This document shows, piece by piece, positions 1 through 6,647 of a DNA stretch of 9,740 nucleotides. Position numbers and translations under genes: made by a program. The notes under the pieces were generated by a model. That model had not been told where the DNA came from, did no database searches, and was given only the letters and a program-made list of their open reading frames with translations. This DNA is from a bacterium. Its GTDB lineage: Bacteria > Chloroflexota > Dormibacteria > UBA8260 > Bog-877. Every line of letters begins with the position of its first letter. Positions within the stretch are counted from its first letter, which is position 1. The stretch covers positions 1 to 9,740 of the forward strand of contig JAJYWT010000152.1 of the NCBI GenBank assembly GCA_021791345.1, read 5' to 3'.

Positions 1-1
1 C

Positions 2-1003
2 GCCCTGGAGATGGCCCTCTTCCTGGAGGCGGACCGGATGGGCCAGCTGGACATCAACGCCGGAACCCTTCGCAACCAGCTCCAGGTGGTCGAGGAGGAG
101 GTCCGGGTCAACGTGCTGAACCAGCCCTACGGGGGGTTCTCCTGGCTCTGGCTGGCCCAGCACGCCTTCTCCCGCTTTCCCAACAACCACAACTTCTATG
201 GGGAATTTGCGGACCTGGAGGCGGCCTCGGTCGAGGACGCCGTGGAGTTCTACCGGAGCTGGTACGGGCCCGGCAACGCCTCCCTGGTGTTGGTGGGTGA
301 TTTCGACCCAGGCACGGCCGTCGGGCTGGTGGAGCGCCATTTCGGCAGCGTGGCGGCTCGCCCCGATCCCCCTCAGCCAGACCTGGGGGAGCCGCTGCCG
401 GGCCGCCGCCGCGAGCACCGGCACCTGGATCCCCTTGCCCCCACAGCTCAGGTGGCCGTGGGCTATCCCACCGCTCCCTTCGGGTCAGAAGACCATTTGC
501 CCCTGGCACTGGCGGCGCGGATCCTCACGGACGGCCGGGCTTCCTGGCTGCAGCGCACCCTGGTCCGTGAGAGAGAGCTGCTGCTCCATGTGGCGGGTGG
601 GCCGCTCTACCCCATCGGCGACTCCTTCGAATTCCGCGGTCCCGCCCTGTTCACCATCGAGGCCACCCCCAGGGAGGGGGTGCCCACCGAGGAGGCGGTT
701 CTGGCCCTGGATCAGGAGCTGGACCGCCTCGCCGCCGAGGGGCCAACCGAGGACGAGCTGCGCCGGGCACTCCGGCGCGAGCTGGCGCGTCACCACGCCA
801 CCACGGACAGTCGGCTGGGCCGGCTGACCACGCTGGGGGTCATGGCGGCCGTCCACCGCCAGGCTGAGCTGGTCGACCAGCTTCCCCAGCGCTTCGCCGA
901 GGTGACCCCGGCTCAGGTGGCGGAGGCGGCCGGCCGCTGGCTCCGCCCGGAGCGCTCCACGGTCCTGCACTGGTTGCCTGGTGCCGGGGGAGAAGGACGA
1001 TGA
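2..1003 (+). CDS. M16 family zinc metallopeptidase subunit, 5'-truncated by window edge
   Basis: This is the distal part of an M16B (pitrilysin/MPP-like) peptidase. The frame is open at the left edge, so the N-terminus and the HxxEH zinc motif lie outside the window. Numbering from the Met at position 11, the first visible residues (LEADRM, then VVEEEVR at 26-32) match the segment that supplies the third zinc ligand, a Glu in E28-E30. LVLVGDFDP (92-100) is the usual M16 strand before the linker, and the C-terminal M16 domain follows to about residue 320. In that second domain the family signature GGRxSRL...LREx(4)Y reads GRASWL...VREx(4)H. The Arg and Tyr that normally contact substrate are therefore Trp179 and His193. 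The stop overlaps the next gene as ATGA, so the two are probably co-translated as subunits of one protease. Being the catalytic half is inference, since HxxEH cannot be seen. Confidence 0.88.
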   Translation, partial: ALEMALFLEADRMGQLDINAGTLRNQLQVVEEEVRVNVLNQPYGGFSWLWLAQHAFSRFPNNHNFYGEFADLEAASVEDAVEFYRSWYGPGNASLVLVGDFDPGTAVGLVERHFGSVAARPDPPQPDLGEPLPGRRREHRHLDPLAPTAQVAVGYPTAPFGSEDHLPLALAARILTDGRASWLQRTLVRERELLLHVAGGPLYPIGDSFEFRGPALFTIEATPREGVPTEEAVLALDQELDRLAAEGPTEDELRRALRRELARHHATTDSRLGRLTTLGVMAAVHRQAELVDQLPQRFAEVTPAQVAEAAGRWLRPERSTVLHWLPGAGGEGR

Positions 1004-2343
1004 CCGGCGGCGTGCCCAGCGAGGAGGTCCCCCAGCCCGGGGCCGTGCCCAACCTGCACCTGGGACGGGTGCACCGGTCGGAGCTGGCCAACGGTCCCGA
1101 GGTGATGGTGGTTCCCCGGCCGACGGTGCCCAGGGTCGAGCTCCGCGTCTCGGTGCCTGCCGGCGCCGCCGCCGGTGACAGCGCCGCAGCGGCGGAGCTC
1201 CTGCGCATGGGCATCCCCCTGGGAACCCGAGAGCTCGACCAGGAGCAGCTGGCGGAAAGGCTGCAGGACCTCGGCGGGGCCCTCCAGGTCCACCAGGACC
1301 TCGATCGCCTGACGATCTCCGCCGCGGCGCTCTCCGAGGCTGAGTCCGAGCTCTACCACCTGGTGGCTTCACTGGTGGAGGCGCCGGACTTCCCGCGCGA
1401 CGACCTGGCGATCGAGAAGGCCAAGCTGGTGGAGGGGCTCCGCAGCGCCCGCGCCACCCCCCACTTCCCGGCTCACGAGGCGCTGGGCGAGCTGGTCTAC
1501 GGGCGGCACCCATACGGCCGCCGGGAGCCCACCGAGGGGGAGGTGGCGCGGACCGGACGGCGAGCTGTGCAAGAACTCCACCGAAGAACCTTCTCCCCAG
1601 CTATGGCTCAGATCACCGTGGTCGGGGACGTCGATCCCCGCGCGACCATGCGGCGGCTGCGCTCCGCCTTCTCTGGCTGGGAAGGGCCGCGACGGGGCTG
1701 GAAGGCGCCGCGGGTGCACGCCAGGACGCACTCGGACATCCTCTACCTGGAGCGCCCCGGTTCGGTGCAGACCGTGGTGGTCGCCGCCGCCAGCGGGCCT
1801 ACCCTGGGTGAGCCCGGCCACATCGCCTTCAGCCTGGCCACCGCGGTCCTGGGTGGCGGATTCACCTCCCGGATGATGGCCAACCTGCGGGAGGACAAGG
1901 GGTACACCTACAGCCCCCACGCCCGGGTGGAGGCCCACGGCCGGGACGGGCTGGCGAGCGCATCCATGGAGGTCCGCACCGAGGTGACCTCCGCCGCCCT
2001 AGCCGAGCTTTGGCACGAGCTGGCCCGTCTCGCCACGGTACCAGTGCCCGAGGACGAGCTGGCCACCACCAGGAGCTACCTGGAAGGCGCCCGGCTGGTG
2101 ACCCTCCAGACCCAGGCCGGGCTGGCCTCCGGGCTGGCCCAGGTCAGGGGCCTCGGCCTCGATCACCGGTACCTGGAGCGGTACCAGACGGAGCTGGAGC
2201 GGTGCTCGGCGGACGATGTGATGGTGGCAGCCCGCCGGTATCTGGCCCCCACCAGGATGACCACCGTCCTGGTGGGAGACGAGTCAGCTCTTCCCGGCCT
2301 GGAAGCCCTGGCGCCGGTGCGCCGCCGCCGCCCCCGGGGCTGA
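1000..2343 (+). CDS. M16 family peptidase-like protein, non-catalytic subunit
   Basis: A 447-aa protein with two M16 domains, the normal length for an M16B subunit. The position where catalytic members have HxxEH reads AAAAELLRMG (62-71), with no His pair or Glu, so this subunit should not bind zinc. The rest of the fold is clear: the LxDLGGxL region (87-95), GRHPYGR (168-174) and ITVVGDVDP (205-213). In the C-terminal domain, GGGFTSRMM (285-293) and LREDKGYTYS (296-305) keep Arg291 and Tyr304, the substrate-contact pair missing from the upstream partner. The ATG start overlaps the preceding stop as ATGA, with a purine-rich AGAAGGA just upstream. No signal peptide is seen. By analogy with known two-subunit M16B proteases, it probably forms a heterodimer with the upstream gene product and helps hold peptide substrate. 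The natural substrate cannot be told. A solitary inactive M16 paralogue is less likely given the coupling. Confidence 0.92.
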   Translation: MTGGVPSEEVPQPGAVPNLHLGRVHRSELANGPEVMVVPRPTVPRVELRVSVPAGAAAGDSAAAAELLRMGIPLGTRELDQEQLAERLQDLGGALQVHQDLDRLTISAAALSEAESELYHLVASLVEAPDFPRDDLAIEKAKLVEGLRSARATPHFPAHEALGELVYGRHPYGRREPTEGEVARTGRRAVQELHRRTFSPAMAQITVVGDVDPRATMRRLRSAFSGWEGPRRGWKAPRVHARTHSDILYLERPGSVQTVVVAAASGPTLGEPGHIAFSLATAVLGGGFTSRMMANLREDKGYTYSPHARVEAHGRDGLASASMEVRTEVTSAALAELWHELARLATVPVPEDELATTRSYLEGARLVTLQTQAGLASGLAQVRGLGLDHRYLERYQTELERCSADDVMVAARRYLAPTRMTTVLVGDESALPGLEALAPVRRRRPRG

Positions 2344-2347
2344 GGCG

Positions 2348-2932
2348 TCAGGCGCGGAGGCGGCCACGCGCCAGCAGGCCCACGCCCAGGACCAGGAGCA
2401 GCGCTGAGCCCACACCGAGAAGGGTGAGGTCCAGGCCTCCGGAGGTCGGCACCCCCGACGTCCCCAGGACCACCGCCGCCGCCGCGGCGCCGGCCAGCGC
2501 CATCCCGCCCGTGCGTAGAGCCCTCAACCCCACCGCGGATAGCTCCCACTTCCCCCTGCGGGCGAGGTCGGCGGCCAGAAACGCCAGCTCGGTGGCCAGC
2601 AGGATGGAGAGTCCCAGAGGGACGGCCGCCAGCGCCGGTCCCTCATCCCAGAGGGTGAGCGCCACCGGCCCGCCTAGGAGGACGGGGGCGCAGGCGACCA
2701 GCCCAGGGGCGCGGCCCAGGCCACCAGCCAGCAGCGCCAGGATGCCAACGGCGGATATCGGCAGCAGCCAGGCCAGCGGCAAGCCCCCACCTCGGGCCGC
2801 CACATACCAGAGCGATGGCGCACCCAGGGCGGCGGCGGCGGCCGCGGCGATCAGCGCAGCACGGGCCGGGCGGATCGCCGGTACTCCCTGGCCGCTGCCA
2901 GCACCACCTCCAGGGGACGGTCGGGCGGCCAC
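2348..2932 (-). CDS. Multi-pass membrane protein of unknown function, last gene of the MoxR/DUF58 run
   Basis: A 194-aa, Ala/Leu/Gly-rich protein with about five or six hydrophobic segments (roughly residues 25-47, 52-70, 75-93, 100-122, 141-160 and 168-189), short loops, and a basic RRGKWE loop near 129-134. I recognise no family. The GTG start at 2932 gives an 82-bp overlap with the end of the DUF58 gene. The only other in-frame start-like codon near the junction is a CTG at 2854, which would make a CTGA overlap but has no visible ribosome site. The true N-terminus is therefore uncertain, and residues 1-26 (Gly/Pro/Ala-rich) may not be translated. Its position after MoxR and DUF58 suggests a membrane partner of that module. 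The stop lies 4 bp from the stop of the convergent M16 gene, which leaves no room for a separate terminator. Confidence 0.68.
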   Translation of the reverse strand: MAARPSPGGGAGSGQGVPAIRPARAALIAAAAAAALGAPSLWYVAARGGGLPLAWLLPISAVGILALLAGGLGRAPGLVACAPVLLGGPVALTLWDEGPALAAVPLGLSILLATELAFLAADLARRGKWELSAVGLRALRTGGMALAGAAAAAVVLGTSGVPTSGGLDLTLLGVGSALLLVLGVGLLARGRLRA

Positions 2933-4110
2933 TCCACCACGGACACCCCCTGGCGCTGCAGCCGGTGCCGCCGCGCCTCCCGCTGGGCCCGCCAGACTCG
3001 AAGGGCCAGGGGGTCGGCGTGGCGCAGCGGGGCCCCCACCAACCTCTCTGGGGCGATCTCCAGCACCAGGAGGTCGAAGCCCCGGTGGTGGAGGTCGGCG
3101 AGCGCTCCCAGGCTGCGGGGGTCCAGTAGTGGGGTGAGCGCCACCACCATGGCTGCCGGGGGCAGGACCCGAGGAGGGAGCACATCCAGGTCCCGCCAGG
3201 CGTATGAGGTGACCACATCGGTGTCCAGGAGCGCCTCCACCACCCGGTACAGGTGCCGCGGCCCCAGGCCGGGGTCCAGCCAGCGAACCAGCCCGCCGAA
3301 GCCCACGACGCCCACTCGGTCGCGGTGGCGGAGATGGCCCTCGGCAAGAGCAGAGCCTGCCCGGACCGCCAGGCTGAGGACGGTGTCGCGGCCCTCCCCC
3401 ACCTCGGTGAAGCTGTCCACGAAAAGGATCACGTCCGAGTTGCGTTCCAGGTGCAGCCGGTTGACGTGCGGGACCCCGGTCCGGGCGGTGACCCGCCAGT
3501 TGATCCGGCGCACCAGGTCGCCGGGGAGGAACTGGCGGACCTCGGAGAACTCGATTCCCTCCCCGGACTGCCGGGCTATCCGGTTGCCGAAGAAGACCTG
3601 GGTGCGGCGGGGCGGGACCAGCTGGCGGAGCCTGGACCAGGCGGGGTAGACCCGGAGCGGGAGCGGCTGGCCGAGGGAGGCCTCGTAGGTGAAGAGCCCC
3701 AGGGCGTCCTGCGCCCGGGCCCGGACCGGCCCCAGGCGGTACGCGCCCCAGCGCCCACAGCGGAGGCGCAGCTCGGACTGCCGGTCGCCCCGGACCCGCA
3801 GGCGAAGGGGTCCCGTGGACACGGTGATCCCCGCGGGGACGGGCAGCTCCAGCTCCAGCCAGGGTGCGTCCGCGTCATTGAACTGGACCCGGCACGACAC
3901 CTCCTGGGCCTCGGCGGAGCGGGAGCGGTCCAGGTCGACATCCGCGAAAAGGCGGGGCCGCCGGACCAGGGCCGCCCCAACCGCCAGCCAGACAGCAAAG
4001 GGAGCTGCCAGCGCCACCACCGCCGGGCTGGCCAGGGCGACCCCCATCAGCACCAGGGCGGCGCTGGCGGCGCCGTACCCCAAAAGCCGGGGGTGCGCCC
4101 GGGGGACCAC
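2851..4110 (-). CDS. DUF58 domain protein (MoxR partner)
   Basis: A 419-aa protein with two N-terminal membrane helices (about 9-28 and 30-49), a beta-rich region, then the DUF58 domain. The family signature is plain: FLPGD at 194-198, then VRRINWRVTAR at 200-210 and HLER soon after. DUF58 proteins resemble vWA domains and nearly always sit beside MoxR ATPases, where they are thought to be partners in assembling or activating envelope or enzyme complexes. The downstream vWA-like part begins FVDSFTE, with Asp232. A canonical MIDAS would be DxSxS, so metal binding looks doubtful here. I chose the GTG at 4110 because it overlaps the MoxR stop by one base (TAGTG). An upstream in-frame GTG at 4173 would give a 64-bp overlap and a His/Pro-rich extension before the first helix. 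Confidence 0.9.
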   Translation of the reverse strand: MVPRAHPRLLGYGAASAALVLMGVALASPAVVALAAPFAVWLAVGAALVRRPRLFADVDLDRSRSAEAQEVSCRVQFNDADAPWLELELPVPAGITVSTGPLRLRVRGDRQSELRLRCGRWGAYRLGPVRARAQDALGLFTYEASLGQPLPLRVYPAWSRLRQLVPPRRTQVFFGNRIARQSGEGIEFSEVRQFLPGDLVRRINWRVTARTGVPHVNRLHLERNSDVILFVDSFTEVGEGRDTVLSLAVRAGSALAEGHLRHRDRVGVVGFGGLVRWLDPGLGPRHLYRVVEALLDTDVVTSYAWRDLDVLPPRVLPPAAMVVALTPLLDPRSLGALADLHHRGFDLLVLEIAPERLVGAPLRHADPLALRVWRAQREARRHRLQRQGVSVVEWPPDRPLEVVLAAAREYRRSARPVLR

Positions 4111-5090
4111 TAACCTGGTGCGGCGGTGAAGCGGGGGCGGATGGTGGCCGGGGTGGGCACCTGGCGGAGGCACTCCTCGACGACATCCTCCGGGCGGACC
4201 CGCTGAACCCAGAGGTCCGGGCGGAGCATCAGCCGGTGGCTGAGGGCCGGGGCGGCCACCGCCTTGACGTCGTCCGGGGTCACGTAGTCCCGTCCCGAGA
4301 GGGCCGCCCTGGCCCTGGAGAGTTTGAAGAGGGCGAGGGACCCCCGGGGGCTCGCCCCCACCTGGACTCCGGGGTGCTGCCGGGTGGCGTTCACCAGATC
4401 GACCATGTAGAACTCGAGGTCCGACTCCACGTGCACCTGCTCCAGCTCCGCCTGCATGGCCAGCAGCCCCTCCCGGTCCACCGCCACCTCCACCTCAGCC
4501 TCATCGTGGTGGCGCCGGCGCCGCTGCGACAGCATCAGCTGCTCGGCGTCGCGGTCCGGGTAGCCTACCGAGATGCGCATCAGAAACCGGTCCAGCTGGG
4601 CCTCGGGAAGTGGGTAGGTTCCCTCGTACTCGATGGGGTTCTGGGTGGCCAGCACCAGGAAGGGGTGGGGCAGCGGCCGGGTGTCCCCCTCGATGGTCAC
4701 CTGGCGTTCCTGCATCGCCTCCAGGAGGGCGGCCTGGGTCTTGGGGGTGGAGCGATTGATCTCGTCGCCGAGGATCAGGTTGGCGAAGATCGGCCCGGGC
4801 CGGATCTCGAACTCCCCGCTGCGCTGGTTGAAGATCGAGGATCCGGTGATGTCCGAGGGCATCAGGTCGGGGGTGAACTGGATCCTGGAGAAGCTGAGCT
4901 CGCAGGCGCGGGCGAAGGAGCGGGCGATGAGGGTCTTGGCCAGCCCGGGGAAGTCCTCCAGGAGGACATGGCCGTCCGCGAGGATCCCCAGCATCACCAG
5001 CTCCAGGACGGCGCGCTTCCCCACCACCGCCCGCTCCACCTGGTCCAGCACGGCCTCGGAGCGCCGGCGCAGCTCGTCCAGCCCGCTCAC
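4110..5090 (-). CDS. MoxR-family AAA+ ATPase
   Basis: A 326-aa ATPase of the usual MoxR length. Walker A is EDFPGLAKT (45-53) and Walker B is LILGDEINR (105-113), followed by the family's TPKTQAALLEAMQE. Sensor 1 is ATQNP (148-152), followed by EGTYPLPEAQLDRF (156-169) with the arginine-finger region. ASPRGS (256-261) is the sensor-2-type motif in the C-terminal lid. All catalytic elements are intact. MoxR ATPases act in the cytoplasm as chaperone-like machines that remodel or load metal into partner complexes, usually with a vWA or DUF58 protein, here encoded directly downstream. The GTG start at 5090 makes a GTGA overlap with the preceding stop, and an AGGGG lies about 9 nt upstream. The client of this copy is unknown. 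Confidence 0.96.
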   Translation of the reverse strand: MSGLDELRRRSEAVLDQVERAVVGKRAVLELVMLGILADGHVLLEDFPGLAKTLIARSFARACELSFSRIQFTPDLMPSDITGSSIFNQRSGEFEIRPGPIFANLILGDEINRSTPKTQAALLEAMQERQVTIEGDTRPLPHPFLVLATQNPIEYEGTYPLPEAQLDRFLMRISVGYPDRDAEQLMLSQRRRRHHDEAEVEVAVDREGLLAMQAELEQVHVESDLEFYMVDLVNATRQHPGVQVGASPRGSLALFKLSRARAALSGRDYVTPDDVKAVAAPALSHRLMLRPDLWVQRVRPEDVVEECLRQVPTPATIRPRFTAAPG

Positions 5091-5596
5091 CGGTGCAGCC
5101 CCTCAAGGTCGGTCAAAAGTCTCTCCAGAACAGCCCGCCCGGGGCCGGGCTGCCGTGTCCCGTACACCGTCTGCCGGGGGCTGAGGAGCAGGTCGGCGAC
5201 CAGCTGCCCGCCCCGGGCCCTCGCGGCCTCCAGCTGGCGCTCGGGGCTAATGCCCAGGGCCAGGAGGCGGTCCTCAGCGATCTCGAACAGCAGCGGCCGC
5301 AGCACCCGCTCGAAGTCGGCCCGGCTCGAGGCTCCGGACCGGACCGCATCCTGGACCGTGAGCAGGTTCGCCGGGAGAGCCGCGGGGGCCCGCCTGCGCC
5401 TTGGCCGAATCGGAGCCGGCGACCTGGCGAGGCCGGCCAGCCAGGCCACCAAAAGGATCGCTCCGAGGCCACCCAGGAAGACCAGCAGCCAGCGCCAGGC
5501 CAGGTCTCCAAAATGGGCTGGCCCGATGGCCAGCGCCGCGGCGAGGCCGGTGGCCGCCACCGCCAGCACCACCGCCCAGGCCCAGGCCGCCCTCAT
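5087..5596 (-). CDS. Two-helix membrane protein of the MoxR/DUF58 cluster
   Basis: A 169-aa protein with two membrane helices (about 5-24 and 34-56), a basic patch RPRRRR (64-69) and a helical, probably cytoplasmic domain (77-169) containing FERVLRPLLFEIAEDRLLA (95-113) and ending in an LTDLEGL helix. From memory, small proteins with this build (two helices, then an R-P-L-x(6)-R-L domain ending in a conserved LE-L tail) commonly sit next to MoxR genes in Actinobacteria. I cannot name a Pfam family with confidence. I chose the ATG at 5596, which lies directly before the first hydrophobic segment. The frame stays open further upstream, but there it only overlaps the DUF4129 gene in another frame and shows no protein-like features. 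The gap to the upstream stop is 22 bp, and the stop overlaps the MoxR start by 4 bp. It is probably a membrane scaffold for the ATPase module. Confidence 0.83.
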   Translation of the reverse strand: MRAAWAWAVVLAVAATGLAAALAIGPAHFGDLAWRWLLVFLGGLGAILLVAWLAGLARSPAPIRPRRRRAPAALPANLLTVQDAVRSGASSRADFERVLRPLLFEIAEDRLLALGISPERQLEAARARGGQLVADLLLSPRQTVYGTRQPGPGRAVLERLLTDLEGLHR

Positions 5597-5618
5597 CGCC
5601 GGCGAGTCCCGCCGCCCA

Positions 5619-6599
5619 TCATGGCGGGAGTATACGGGGGCCCTGTCCCCACCCCGGGGCCGAGCGGAGCTCGTCTCGCAGTTGGGCCAGAGCCGTCTCC
5701 GCGTCGCTGCGGTCCGTGGAGCGGACCTCGTGCTGGGAGTACCGCGCCAGCTCGAAGAGGTCGGTGAGCCGGCGCAGGGAGCGGGGGCTGGCCCGCAGGC
5801 CGCGTAAGGCCCGTTCCAGGTACTCCAGGTGGGTCTCGAACTGCTGTCGAGGCAGCCCGCGCTGCGCCAGCGTTCTCTCCATACGGGCGTACGACAGGAG
5901 CACCGCCCGCCGCGGATCCGAGGTGGATTCCAGCTCCTCAAGCCCCGCGTCCAGGTCTCCCGCCAGCTCCTCGGGCAGGTCGGCCGCCAGGGCGATGCCG
6001 GCGTCGCGGGCCTTCCAGCCACTGCTCCGCCGCCTCTGCCGGACCACCAGGGCGATCACCACCAGGCCCAAGATCAGCCCGATCAGCGCCCCCAGGAGGA
6101 GGGTGTCCGCCACCGGTACCGTGCCTCCGGGGTGGGAGCCGGGTAGCTTCTGGGCCGTAGGCCCGCCGCCCGTGACTCCCACTCTCGGAGTGGCCCGCCG
6201 CTGCAGGGTGAGGGCGAGCACCAGCCACTGCGCCAGAACCAGGGAGGCGGCCAGCAGCACCAGCCGCGCCTTCATCCCCCGGCTGAGCTTGGCCACCGGC
6301 GCCCCGGGCCGCCCGACCTCCCGAAAGCGGCGCCACGGTATGAGGAACACGGTCAGGACTATGGCAAGGTCGATGGCAGCAAAGAACACGGTGAGGACCA
6401 CGACTCCCACCGCCCCCACGGCCGCGGTCTCCACGCCCGAGGCCCGGGCGGGGTGAGCGGCCAGCAGGGGACGGGAGAAGGTGGCGTGGGTTGCCATTGC
6501 CGCCAGGACCAGGAGGGTGAGAGCGCAGATCGCGGCCAGCGCGGCCACCAGCCGGTCGGGCAGGTGCGGGACAGGATCCCCCTGCGGCTGCGCACTCAA
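5619..6599 (-). CDS. DUF4129 domain membrane protein
   Basis: A 326-aa protein from the TTG at 6599, with four or five membrane helices (about 17-35, 57-87 as one or two, 111-132 and 165-187), then a cytoplasmic C-terminal DUF4129 domain at about 214-304. The domain shows the family pattern: LLSYARMERTLAQRGLPR, then an ETHLEYLER stretch and LTDLFELARYSQHEV, followed by a D-AETAL helix. DUF4129 is often fused to, or sits beside, transglutaminase-like (TgpA) proteins in MoxR/DUF58 clusters. No transglutaminase domain is present here. The frame opens earlier at a GTG (6632) that has no ribosome site, whereas the TTG at 6599 has a GGAGG ten bases upstream. Either start leaves the recognisable protein unchanged. 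It lies 22 bp before the 169-aa membrane gene and is probably co-transcribed with it. Its role in the module is not established. Confidence 0.88.
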   Translation of the reverse strand: MSAQPQGDPVPHLPDRLVAALAAICALTLLVLAAMATHATFSRPLLAAHPARASGVETAAVGAVGVVVLTVFFAAIDLAIVLTVFLIPWRRFREVGRPGAPVAKLSRGMKARLVLLAASLVLAQWLVLALTLQRRATPRVGVTGGGPTAQKLPGSHPGGTVPVADTLLLGALIGLILGLVVIALVVRQRRRSSGWKARDAGIALAADLPEELAGDLDAGLEELESTSDPRRAVLLSYARMERTLAQRGLPRQQFETHLEYLERALRGLRASPRSLRRLTDLFELARYSQHEVRSTDRSDAETALAQLRDELRSAPGWGQGPRILPP

Positions 6600-6609
6600 G
6601 GGCAGGTCG

Positions 6610-6614
6610 CCTCC
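6610..6614 (-). promoter_or_regulatory. Ribosome binding site GGAGG for the DUF4129 gene
   Basis: GGAGG read on the minus strand lies 10 bases before a TTG codon (6599-6597). The longer in-frame GTG start at 6632 has only a weak GGTGG-like sequence upstream. This site is the reason for preferring the TTG start, which shortens the protein by 11 residues of low-information sequence. Confidence 0.45.
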
Positions 6615-6647
6615 ACGGGGGCACGGTACCACCGGGGGCCACCGGCG

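Noticed and set aside
485..1513. Long minus-strand frames opposite the M16 pair
   Set aside because: They are Pro/Arg/Gly-rich without motifs, and the + strand has two clear M16 proteins with an ATGA junction.
2010..3137. A 375-codon + strand frame spanning the end of the M16 gene and the convergent membrane and DUF58 genes
   Set aside because: It overlaps M16 motif-bearing sequence in another frame and is Pro/Arg/Ala-rich throughout, which is typical of an off-frame reading in GC-rich DNA.
4111..4173. Upstream GTG start for the DUF58 gene
   Set aside because: It would overlap MoxR by 64 bp and add a His/Pro-rich stretch. The GTG at 4110 forms a one-base TAGTG overlap.
4236..5807. A 523-codon + strand reading frame opposite MoxR and its neighbour
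   Set aside because: It is the GC-rich antisense of strongly recognisable genes. Its translation is His/Gly/Leu-biased with no domain, and MoxR with all its motifs lies on the other strand.
5597..6022. N-terminal extension of the 169-aa membrane protein
   Set aside because: The frame is open, but it runs across the DUF4129 coding region in the wrong frame with Trp/Arg/Pro-rich sequence. The ATG at 5596 directly precedes the first membrane helix.
6629..6645. Direct repeat of CCACCGG at 10-bp spacing before the DUF4129 gene
   Set aside because: Seven-base GC-rich repeats are expected by chance in this composition, and no third copy or promoter-like motif accompanies them.
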